From: Minisyncoccota bacterium
Lineage (GTDB): Bacteria; Patescibacteriota; Minisyncoccia; Phycocordibacterales; JAQTLZ01
Length of the DNA: 26,668 bases
NCBI GenBank assembly: GCA_028710915.1
Contig: JAQTTF010000005.1
Span: 1-26,668 of the forward strand
Direction of reading: 5' to 3'
Made by a program: the position numbers and the translations under genes. The notes under the pieces are model-generated. The model was not told the DNA's origin. It ran no database searches and was given only the letters and a program-made list of their open reading frames with translations. Positions 14,484 through 21,116 of the stretch are shown here, piece by piece (position 1 is the first letter of the stretch; each line of letters opens with the position of its first letter).

Positions 14484-15086
14484 ATGTATCTTTCAGATGT
14501 TGATATAAAAAAAGCACTTAAGAAAGGAGAAATCAAAATCGATCATTTTGACGAATCGCGACTTCAGCCGGCGAGCTACGACATTTTGCTCGATAATAAA
14601 TTTATTATTACTGACGCGCATTTCACCGACTACATTGATCCAGTTCGAAAAGTTTTTCCAAAAACTCGCGAAGTAGTGATTTCAGATAACGAAATGTTCA
14701 CACTTCATCCTGGAATGAATGTGCTCGGTTCTTCGATGGATTTCTTTGGTTCTGAGAAATATTTGATCCAGCTTTCTGGTAAATCCTCGCTCGCGCGCAT
14801 TGGCCTTGTGGTCCACAACACCGCAGGAGTCATTAATCCTGGGCATTTTCTCCATATCACTTTCGAACTTTCAAACGTAAACAGCGTACCGATCATTCTT
14901 CGTCCAAAGATGGCTATCGGACAGATTCTTTTCTCAGTGCTCTCATCTCCCACAGAGAAGCAATACAAAGATACTGGCCGATATCATAAAAATGATTGGA
15001 CGTCCTACATTCCTCCAAAAGAAAAGATGCCGACAATGAAAGTGTTTACTGAAAAGGCAATGAAAGCAAAAACAAAGAAGCGATAA
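14484..15086 (+). CDS. dcd: dCTP deaminase
   Basis: A 200-residue dCTP deaminase of the dUTPase-like trimeric superfamily, converting dCTP to dUTP (or to dUMP in bifunctional members). Seen: RLQPASYDILLDN near the N-terminus, the core SGKSSLARIGLVVHNTAGVINPGHF with the nucleotide-binding Ser-Ser-Arg, and ITFELSN containing the catalytic Glu. The C-terminal region (GQILFSV, KDTGRYHKNDW) matches the lid. The ATG at 14484 is chosen since it gives MYLSDVDIKKAL, the normal Dcd beginning; the frame is open upstream but overlaps the CYTH gene. It is 13 bases before thyA, so dUMP supply and dTMP synthesis are co-expressed. No separate dUTPase is in the window. Confidence 0.92.
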   Translation: MYLSDVDIKKALKKGEIKIDHFDESRLQPASYDILLDNKFIITDAHFTDYIDPVRKVFPKTREVVISDNEMFTLHPGMNVLGSSMDFFGSEKYLIQLSGKSSLARIGLVVHNTAGVINPGHFLHITFELSNVNSVPIILRPKMAIGQILFSVLSSPTEKQYKDTGRYHKNDWTSYIPPKEKMPTMKVFTEKAMKAKTKKR

Positions 15087-15099
15087 TTTTCTACGAACT

Positions 15100-16101
15100 A
15101 TGGAAAGACGACATCCCGAATATCAATACCTCGATATCCTCCAAGACATCTTGGACAATGGTTTTGAGAAAAAGGAATTCAATACCGGCATCGCTATCAA
15201 AAGCGTGTTCGGCAGGATGATGCGTTACGATCTCTCAAAGGGATTTCCGCTCCTCACAACTAAGAAAGTTTTCTTGAAAGGAATTATTTACGAGCTTCTC
15301 TGGTTTTTGCAAGGCAGTTCAAATATAAAATATCTTGTAGACAACGACGTACATATTTGGGATGAGTGGGCTTACAAAGGCTACAAGAAAGCGATGGAGA
15401 AAAAGGAAGTGCCAGAAATGACTCAGCCTGATTTCATCACAAAACTCAAAGCTGAAAAAGCAGACAGCGAATTTACGCTTAAATATGGAGAGCTTGGTCC
15501 AGTCTACGGCAGACAGTGGCGAAAGTGGAAGGCGAGCGATGGGCGAGAGATTGATCAGCTTGGCTGGGCAGTGGAGAAGACCAAAAATTATCCTGATCGA
15601 AAACACGTTGTCGTCTCCGCATGGAATCCAGAATATGTGTACGAGATGGCACTTCCGGGCAAATCAATGGTGCTTGTGCCGTGCCATGTACTTTTCAATA
15701 TCAATGTGACGAACGGTAGACTTTCGCTTTCGCTCTATCAGCGCTCATGCGACACATTTCTCGGCGTGCCATTCAATATCGCAAGTTATGCGCTTCTCAC
15801 CATGATGCTCGCGCAAGTTACAGGCAACAAGCCGGGGGACTTCGTCCATTTTCTCGGCGACACGCATGTGTACGGCAATCACTATGATGCGGTGAAAGAA
15901 CAACTCACCCGAGAGCCGCGCCCATTCCCAATAATGAAATTAAATCCGAATGTGAAAAGCATTGATGATTTTAAATTTGAAGATTTCACGCTTGAGGGTT
16001 ACGATCCGCATCCAACGATCAAAGCAGCGATCACGACTGTCGGGGGATTCAATGAGAAGGATAGGAAGGATTTTTCGTATAAAGATAAGAAGACAGCTTA
16101 A
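15100..16101 (+). CDS. thyA: Thymidylate synthase
   Basis: A 333-residue ThyA that methylates dUMP to dTMP with methylene-THF, releasing dihydrofolate. Seen: TTKKVFLKGIIYELLWFLQG (53-72), YGELGPVYGRQWRKW (129-143), the catalytic cysteine in VPCHVLFN (C195), and LYQRSCDTFLGVPFNIASY (212-230) with the dUMP-phosphate Arg. It is longer than the E. coli enzyme because of an insertion around residues 95-128, a feature also seen in other ThyA lineages. It ends the CYTH-dcd-thyA operon and is followed by a 13-bp GC-rich hairpin. DHFR (folA) and SHMT (glyA) nearby complete the cycle. Confidence 0.96.
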   Translation: MERRHPEYQYLDILQDILDNGFEKKEFNTGIAIKSVFGRMMRYDLSKGFPLLTTKKVFLKGIIYELLWFLQGSSNIKYLVDNDVHIWDEWAYKGYKKAMEKKEVPEMTQPDFITKLKAEKADSEFTLKYGELGPVYGRQWRKWKASDGREIDQLGWAVEKTKNYPDRKHVVVSAWNPEYVYEMALPGKSMVLVPCHVLFNINVTNGRLSLSLYQRSCDTFLGVPFNIASYALLTMMLAQVTGNKPGDFVHFLGDTHVYGNHYDAVKEQLTREPRPFPIMKLNPNVKSIDDFKFEDFTLEGYDPHPTIKAAITTVGGFNEKDRKDFSYKDKKTA

Positions 16102-16112
16102 ATTCTAAAAAT

Positions 16113-16141
16113 AGCCGCGCGAGGCAGAGCCTCGCGCGGCT
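16113..16141 (+). terminator. GC-rich hairpin after thyA
   Basis: A perfect 13-bp stem (16113-16125 with 16129-16141, loop AGA). The T-tract is poor on the plus strand but good on the minus strand, so it may act as an mRNA 3' barrier or a bidirectional terminator. Confidence 0.6.
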
Positions 16142-16152
16142 TCGTCTATCTC

Positions 16153-16208
16153 TTGACTTTTCTGTATTTTAGTGTATACTACTGAAAGTTTGAACGTTAA
16201 AAAAGCTT
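16153..16208 (+). promoter_or_regulatory. Sigma-70-type promoter and 5'-end hairpin of the deaminase-like gene
   Basis: TTGACT (16153-16158), 16-base spacer, TATACT (16175-16180). Predicted start near 16187 coincides with a possible stem-loop AAGTTT (16186-16191) / AAGCTT (16203-16208), one wobble. Confidence 0.6.
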
Positions 16209-16214
16209 GCAGGT

Positions 16215-16265
16215 TAGCCACGGAATTTGGGTAAATCAGAATGGTTTCTCCAAATTCCGTGGCTA
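16215..16265 (+). promoter_or_regulatory. Long leader stem-loop upstream of the deaminase-like gene
   Basis: TAGCCACGGAATTTGG (16215-16230) and its exact reverse complement (16250-16265) form a perfect 16-bp stem. The 19-base loop can add a further 5 bp (AAATC/GGTTT, one wobble) around AGAAT. No T-tract follows, so it is not a terminator; it lies 29 bases before the GGAGG site. Possible regulatory or mRNA-stabilising element, or a protein-binding palindrome in DNA. Confidence 0.7.
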
Positions 16266-16304
16266 TTTCGGCCGCGATAACCATAAATCAGAGAGGAGGG
16301 TCGC

Positions 16305-16943
16305 ATGTTTCCAGTCACACTTGGGCATTTTGTGCCGCAATACGCGGCCCAAGAACATATCACCCGGCAACGACCAGGCGATTTCCAACTCATATCGGGC
16401 GGGGTAGCTGATATGGGACGCTTGATCATGAATGTCACCGATGAGCGGTACAGCCGATTCCTAAGCGGTTGGAAAACTCTGTACTTCATGACAGTAGAAC
16501 ACGCCGAGAAGTACGCTGACCATTATGAGGACTTCAAGGTCGGCGCAGGATTTCACGCCATCCGATATGATCGGCCCGTAGGACATCCGGATCGGCACAA
16601 AACTTTTCTCGGTCATAACACAAAGCCCACGAGGGAGACCGAAAAAATTTGCGCAGAGCATCGGGCTCTGGAGCAAGCCAAAGGAGCTGGTTACGATGAG
16701 ATCATCGGAATCGTAACCGTTGGCAAGCCGAGGCTCCCAGAAAGGGAAATAGAAGAGTTGGTTACGCCGACTCTCCATCCGTGCATAAAGTGCCAACGTG
16801 AGCTCGCGATGCATCCTCTTATGAGACGCCGCACGCTGGTCATCACCTGTAAGTTTGAGACCCATCCGCACCCTATAGAATATCAGTGTCATACTTTCGG
16901 CCAGATTCTCCGATTACACGGGCAATCTGGCAAAATCCGCTAA
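16305..16943 (+). CDS. Cytidine-deaminase-superfamily protein
   Basis: A 212-residue zinc-dependent deaminase-like protein. Seen: FKVGAGFHA (77-85), matching the substrate-binding FxVGA of cytidine deaminases; the zinc/catalytic CAE motif (C116, A117, E118) in KICAEHRALEQA; and HPCIKC (C160, C163), the second zinc motif PCxxC. All three cysteine ligands and the proton-shuttle Glu are intact, so catalysis is plausible. An N-terminal extension of about 70 residues and a C-terminal tail with His/Cys (THPHP, YQCH) are not usual for Cdd. The substrate may be a (deoxy)cytidine or another nucleoside, or RNA/DNA; it is next to dcd-thyA and glyA-tmk. GAGGAGGG lies just before the ATG, and it has its own promoter, long leader and terminator. 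Codons look more GC-rich than its neighbours. Confidence 0.75.
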   Translation: MFPVTLGHFVPQYAAQEHITRQRPGDFQLISGGVADMGRLIMNVTDERYSRFLSGWKTLYFMTVEHAEKYADHYEDFKVGAGFHAIRYDRPVGHPDRHKTFLGHNTKPTRETEKICAEHRALEQAKGAGYDEIIGIVTVGKPRLPEREIEELVTPTLHPCIKCQRELAMHPLMRRRTLVITCKFETHPHPIEYQCHTFGQILRLHGQSGKIR

Positions 16944-16978
16944 ACAAGCATCCGTGCTGTTTGGCGGATGTTTGTTTT
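16942..16978 (+). terminator. Intrinsic terminator overlapping the stop codon
   Basis: A 13-bp stem (16942-16954 with 16965-16977, one wobble) that includes the last two bases of the TAA; the 3' arm ends in TTTGTTTT. Confidence 0.75.
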
Positions 16979-17076
16979 ATGTAAATATTTTCTCAATATG
17001 TTAGTATTGAAGAAATAAACACTTCTATGATTTAACTCCCGAAATCTGAATACTTACCAGATAATCAGCCATTTCA

Positions 17077-18348
17077 ATGACTCAAAATTTAAAATTCATA
17101 AAAAAACAGGATCCGGCGGTCTACAAAGCAATCGTCGGGGAGGAAAAACGGCAGGCGGAAGGGCTCGAGCTCATTCCTTCAGAAAATTATGTTTCGCAGG
17201 CGGTGCTTGAAGCGAACGGATCTGTTCTGACCAACAAATATTCGGAAGGTTACATCGGCAGGCGTTATTACGGCGGGCAGGAGTTTACGGATGCCATCGA
17301 GAAGCTTGCTATCGAGCGCGCCTGTAAACTTTTCGGTGCGAAGTACGCAAATGTTCAGCCGCTCTCCGGAGCTCCTGCAAATGTCGCCGCATATTTTGCG
17401 CTCATGAATCCGGGCGACACCATTCTCGGAATGGATCTCGCGCACGGCGGCCACCTTACACACGGTCATCCGGTCACTTCCATTTCGAAAGTGTTCAAAT
17501 TTGTGCGCTACAGTATGAAAAATATTGAGACGGGGGAGATCGATTACGAAGGTCTTCGACAAACTGCGCTTCGAGAAAAACCGAAAGTAATTCTTGCCGG
17601 ATATTCTGCATATCCGCGCGAGCTTGATTACGCGAAGTTTGTGGAGATCGCGCGTGAAGTCGGAGCGATCTCGATGATGGACATCGCACACATCGCCGGA
17701 CTCATTGCGGGAAAGGTGGTGAAAAATCCTTTTGATTATGGATTTGATGTGATGACTTCTACGACACACAAGACGCTTCGCGGCCCACGAGGCGGACTCA
17801 TTTTGGTCCGAGAAAATGAAGAGCTTGCAAAGAAAATTGATAAATCGGTTTTCCCGGGGCTTCAAGGCGGACCGCATATGAATCTTATTGCTGGCAAAGC
17901 AGTAGCATTTGGCGAGGCACTGAAACCGAGTTTCAAAAAATATGCACAGCAAATATTGAAAAATGCGAAAGCGATGGAAGAAGTTTTCCGCCGCGAAAAA
18001 GTGCGGATGATAACGGGGGGAACTTCAAATCATCTTATCTTGGCAGATGTCTGGGGTTCGCTCGGAGTTTCAGGGAAAGAAGCGCAGACGGTCCTCGATG
18101 AAGTGGGAATTACACTCAATATGAATATGATTGCGGGGGATACGAGAAAGCCAATGGACCCGTCAGGTATTCGATTTGGCACGCCGGCAATCACGACGCG
18201 AGGATTCAAGGAGAAAGAATGTGCGCGAGTGGCGGAACTTATCATTGAAACTTTGCGAAACAAAGGCGACGAAAAGAGGAAAAAAGAAATTCACGTGGAA
18301 ATAATCAAGCTCGCAAAAAAGTTTCCAATTCCGGATAAATTCATTTAA
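17077..18348 (+). CDS. glyA: Serine hydroxymethyltransferase
   Basis: A 423-residue PLP enzyme that converts serine and THF to glycine and methylene-THF, the carbon donor for ThyA. Seen: EGLELIPSENYVS (28-40), YSEGYIGRRYYGGQEF, the PLP-contacting MDIAHIAGLIAG (201-212), the Schiff-base lysine in STTHKTLRGPRGG (K232), VFPGLQGGPHMN, and GIRFGTPAITTRG near the C-terminus. Length is normal. No SD; a possible TATGAT -10 lies about 40 bases upstream, but the promoter is uncertain. It is followed after two bases by tmk, in one operon, so methylene-THF supply and dTMP phosphorylation are co-expressed. Confidence 0.97.
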   Translation: MTQNLKFIKKQDPAVYKAIVGEEKRQAEGLELIPSENYVSQAVLEANGSVLTNKYSEGYIGRRYYGGQEFTDAIEKLAIERACKLFGAKYANVQPLSGAPANVAAYFALMNPGDTILGMDLAHGGHLTHGHPVTSISKVFKFVRYSMKNIETGEIDYEGLRQTALREKPKVILAGYSAYPRELDYAKFVEIAREVGAISMMDIAHIAGLIAGKVVKNPFDYGFDVMTSTTHKTLRGPRGGLILVRENEELAKKIDKSVFPGLQGGPHMNLIAGKAVAFGEALKPSFKKYAQQILKNAKAMEEVFRREKVRMITGGTSNHLILADVWGSLGVSGKEAQTVLDEVGITLNMNMIAGDTRKPMDPSGIRFGTPAITTRGFKEKECARVAELIIETLRNKGDEKRKKEIHVEIIKLAKKFPIPDKFI

Positions 18349-18350
18349 AT

Positions 18351-18977
18351 ATGAAGCAAAAAGGGAAATACATTATTCTTGAGGGGCTTGAGGGAACCGG
18401 AAAGGGAACTCAAGTCGAGAAATTGCGAGAACGGCTCGAAAAGCTTGGAAAGCGAGTGATTGTTGTACGTGAGCCGGGAGGGACACCGATTGGCGAGGAG
18501 ATTCGAAAAATTTTGAAATCACCTTATATTATTCGTACGCCAGAAACGGAAATATTTATGTTTAGCGCCGCGCGAGCGGAGCTCGCGCGGCAGATCGTCC
18601 TGCCTGCCCTCGAGAAAGGCGTGAATGTCATCTCCGACCGATCTTTTCTCTCGACTTTCACCTATCAAATCTACGGCCACCAGAGAATGGATCTTATGCT
18701 TATGTTTGAGAAACTCACAGCTGAAGCTGTCGGCACAATTCGTCCCGACCAAATTATCATTCTTGATATTGCTCCTAAAAAAGGACTTGAGCGAGCTCAA
18801 AAAAGAAACGCGGGGGAAAAAGATCGCTTTGACGATCTCGGAGTCCCATTTCACGAACGAGTTCGCGCTGGTTATATCGAGGCTGCGCGGAAATCTGATT
18901 TTCCACTCATCTCCACAGACAAATCAATTGAAGAGGTGTCTGAAGAAATCTGGCAGAAAGTCAAAAAGTTTTTCTAA
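18351..18977 (+). CDS. tmk: Thymidylate kinase
   Basis: A 208-residue dTMP kinase that makes dTDP from dTMP and ATP. Seen: P-loop GLEGTGKGTQ (12-21), the VREPGGTPIGEEIR motif (dTMP-binding REPGGT), FSAARAELARQIVLPAL, the DRS motif in ISDRSFLSTFTYQ, and a lid segment with KGLERAQKRN. In place of the usual DRY the third residue is Ser, as in many bacterial Tmk proteins. It is the second gene of the glyA-tmk operon. Its terminator is not obvious; the next promoter starts within about 20 bases. Confidence 0.94.
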   Translation: MKQKGKYIILEGLEGTGKGTQVEKLRERLEKLGKRVIVVREPGGTPIGEEIRKILKSPYIIRTPETEIFMFSAARAELARQIVLPALEKGVNVISDRSFLSTFTYQIYGHQRMDLMLMFEKLTAEAVGTIRPDQIIILDIAPKKGLERAQKRNAGEKDRFDDLGVPFHERVRAGYIEAARKSDFPLISTDKSIEEVSEEIWQKVKKFF

Positions 18978-18995
18978 AAAAGTTTCAATATTTAA

Positions 18996-19050
18996 TTGAT
19001 TTTGTACCCCTTTTCTTGTAGTATCGCTAAAGACTTGGAATTGTTCCGAG
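18996..19050 (+). promoter_or_regulatory. accC promoter with 5'-terminal hairpin
   Basis: TTGATT (18996-19001), 17-base spacer, TAGTAT (19019-19024). At the predicted start near 19031 a stem-loop begins: CTTGGAA (19034-19040) with TTCCGAG (19044-19050), one wobble and a three-base loop. The leader ends in AAGGAGG (19077-19083), six bases before the ATG. Confidence 0.6.
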
Positions 19051-19089
19051 TGCGCCCTTAAGTAAACCCCTGTTGGAAGGAGGACTGCA

Positions 19090-20445
19090 ATGTTTAAACG
19101 CATTCTGATCGCCAACCGAGGCGAAATTGCGTTGCGCATCATTCGTACATGTAAACGGCTCAACATCGAGACCGTAGTTGTATACTCGCAGGCCGACAAG
19201 GATGCGGTGTACCTCAAGTTGGCTGACCGTGCAATCTGCATCGGGCCAGGACCAGCGAAAGCGAGTTACCTCAAGGTGAACACCATTATCGCGGCGGCCG
19301 AAATTGGCGACGTGGAAGCGGTGCACCCAGGTTACGGGTTCTTGAGTGAGAATGCGCACTTTGCGGAAGTTTGCCGCGCGTGCAAGATCACATTCATTGG
19401 ACCGCCGACGCAAGTCATCGAGACACTCGGCAATAAAATTAGCGCGCGACAGCTGGCAAAAGCGGCTGGCGTGCCGACAGTGCCTGGCTCGGAAGGAGCA
19501 CTCAGTAATGTCGAGGAAGCCCTTGCGATTTCGCAAAAAATCGGCTACCCGGTGCTTTTGAAAGCGGCAGCGGGTGGCGGTGGGCGCGGCATGCGTATCT
19601 GTCACAACGATGCCTCGCTCCGGATGTATTTTACGCAAGCGAGCAATGAAGCCGAAGTGGCTTTTGGCGATGGCACCGTGTATCTCGAGAAGTATATCGA
19701 GAGCGCGAGGCACATCGAGGTGCAAATCCTCGCTGACGAACATGGCAACGTGATTCACCTCGGCGAACGCGACTGCACGATTCAACGCCGCAATCAGAAG
19801 CTCATCGAGGAATCACCCTCTCTCGCGCCTGGGTTTGGGAAACGCGAGCGCTATGACATACAGGTCGCAGCGGTGAGGCTCATGAAGACGGCCAAGTATG
19901 CGAATGCCGGCACGGTCGAGTTCATTTATGACATAAAGGCGGGCAAGTTTTATTTCATGGAGGTCAACACGCGCTTGCAAGTCGAGCACCCCGTCACCGA
20001 AATGGTAACAGGACTAGACTTGGTTGAAGAGCAGTTGCGGGTTGCATCCGGCGAACCTCTTCGCTTCCGCCAGAAAGACATTCAATTTCTGGGGCATGCG
20101 ATTGAATGCCGCATCAACGCGGAAGATCCTCGTAATGGCTTTATGCCGTCGCCGGGGAAAATCGGAATGTTTTTGCCGCCAGCAGGCAATAACATTCGTA
20201 TGGACACGCATATGTATGCTGGCTATACGGTTCCACCGAACTACGATTCCTTGCTGGGAAAGCTCATCGTACATGGGTTGACTCGGAAGGAAGCACTCCT
20301 TCGCATGCGCTTTGCACTGGATCAGATGGTGCTAGAAGGCGTGGCGAACACAGCATCTTTCCTTCGCGAGATTCTCCAAGATGCGAATTTCGTTGCTGGG
20401 AGTTATGACACATCGTTTGTGAACAAGCGAGTTGGTCCGACTTAA
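19090..20445 (+). CDS. accC: Biotin carboxylase (acetyl-CoA carboxylase subunit AccC)
   Basis: A 451-residue biotin carboxylase that carboxylates the biotin of BCCP using ATP and bicarbonate. Seen: FKRILIANRGEIALRI at the N-terminus, HPGYGFLSENAHFAE (79-93), ATP-grasp residues K116 and K158 with the glycine-rich AAAGGGGRGMR (159-169), RHIEVQILAD (207-216), and the active site MEVNTRLQVEHPVTEM (E291, R295, E299). Full-length and intact. No accA, accB, accD or biotin gene is in the window, so its partner carrier is elsewhere, or the enzyme serves another carboxylase. Monocistronic, strong SD, own terminator, GC-richer codons than neighbours: probable transfer (inference). The closely related pyruvate or propionyl carboxylase subunits are an alternative. 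Confidence 0.9.
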   Translation: MFKRILIANRGEIALRIIRTCKRLNIETVVVYSQADKDAVYLKLADRAICIGPGPAKASYLKVNTIIAAAEIGDVEAVHPGYGFLSENAHFAEVCRACKITFIGPPTQVIETLGNKISARQLAKAAGVPTVPGSEGALSNVEEALAISQKIGYPVLLKAAAGGGGRGMRICHNDASLRMYFTQASNEAEVAFGDGTVYLEKYIESARHIEVQILADEHGNVIHLGERDCTIQRRNQKLIEESPSLAPGFGKRERYDIQVAAVRLMKTAKYANAGTVEFIYDIKAGKFYFMEVNTRLQVEHPVTEMVTGLDLVEEQLRVASGEPLRFRQKDIQFLGHAIECRINAEDPRNGFMPSPGKIGMFLPPAGNNIRMDTHMYAGYTVPPNYDSLLGKLIVHGLTRKEALLRMRFALDQMVLEGVANTASFLREILQDANFVAGSYDTSFVNKRVGPT

Positions 20446-20446
20446 A

Positions 20447-20454
20447 AAAGGAGG
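20447..20454 (+). other. Orphan Shine-Dalgarno sequence after accC
   Basis: AAAGGAGG starts two bases after the accC stop, a better SD than most real genes here have, yet no start codon follows within range and the terminator begins 12 bases later. It may be the relic of a lost downstream gene. Confidence 0.4.
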
Positions 20455-20465
20455 ACATAAAAGTA

Positions 20466-20500
20466 ACGCATTGCAGGCTTTGCAGTGCGTTTTTCTTTTC
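20466..20500 (+). terminator. Intrinsic terminator of accC
   Basis: ACGCATTGCA (20466-20475) pairs with TGCAGTGCGT (20481-20490), one wobble, loop GGCTT, followed by TTTTCTTTT. Confidence 0.88.
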
Positions 20501-20513
20501 TCGCAGAGTTCGG

Positions 20514-20519
20514 TATGAT
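20514..20519 (+). promoter_or_regulatory. -10 box giving a leaderless HD-argS operon mRNA
   Basis: TATGAT is followed after six bases by the ATG at 20526, so transcription should start at the start codon. Confidence 0.45.
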
Positions 20520-20525
20520 GGTCGT

Positions 20526-21116
20526 ATGTCAGACAAGAATCTCCAGTTTTTATTCGAGATAGGAACGCTTCGCAATATGCAAAGAGGCTGGTACCAGCAC
20601 TTTGGAATGGAGGTAGCAAGCGTAATGGAACACAGTATGCGCGTGGTTTTTTTAGCCCTTCTTATCGCGCGGAAAGAGGGAGTGAAAAATGAAGAAAAGA
20701 TATTAAAGATGGCCATTGCTCACGATTTGTCTGAAACGAGAACAAGTGATCTTTGTTATATGCAAAAAGTGTATGTGGAGGAGGATGACAAGCGAGCTAT
20801 TCATGATTTGTTTTCAGGAACAATTTTTTCTGATTTCGATGAGAAAATTTTGAAGGAATATAAGGAAAGGAAGACTATTGAAGCAAAGATTGTAAAAGAC
20901 GCTGATAATCTCGACATTGATATTGAACTGAAAGAGCTAGAAGAAAGAGGTTCGAAGTTGCCAGCGAAACTTCAGCCGACTCGAGAATTTGTCAGAAAGA
21001 CGAAATTTTATACGAAGACCGCAAAGAAATTGTGGGATGCTGTACAGAAAGAGAATATAAGTGAGTGGCATCTCCATACGAACAAGTGGTACAAGATTAA
21101 GAATGCTGGAAAATGA
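20526..21116 (+). CDS. HD-domain hydrolase (YfbR/HDDC2-like 5'-nucleotidase type)
   Basis: A 196-residue metal-dependent phosphohydrolase. The HD residues are visible: H36 in VMEHSMRV, H66-D67 in AIAHDLSE, E70, and D125 in IVKDADNLD. The N-terminal LRNMQRGWYQHFGMEV matches the HDDC2/YfbR group (L/K..RtGW), whose members act as deoxyribonucleoside 5'-monophosphatases. The second half is helical and lysine-rich and less conserved. The stop overlaps the argS start (ATGA), so it is translationally coupled to a tRNA synthetase; no functional link is known. With maf at the end of the same operon it may take part in nucleotide-pool control. Confidence 0.82.
   Translation: MSDKNLQFLFEIGTLRNMQRGWYQHFGMEVASVMEHSMRVVFLALLIARKEGVKNEEKILKMAIAHDLSETRTSDLCYMQKVYVEEDDKRAIHDLFSGTIFSDFDEKILKEYKERKTIEAKIVKDADNLDIDIELKELEERGSKLPAKLQPTREFVRKTKFYTKTAKKLWDAVQKENISEWHLHTNKWYKIKNAGK

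Noticed and set aside
16207..16489. Short frames on both strands over the deaminase leader
   Set aside because: They arise from the inverted repeat itself; the products have no recognisable pattern and no start signals.
17179..17952. 257-residue minus-strand frame inside glyA
   Set aside because: Pure shadow of glyA, rich in Arg/His/Cys as expected from the antisense of a coding frame.
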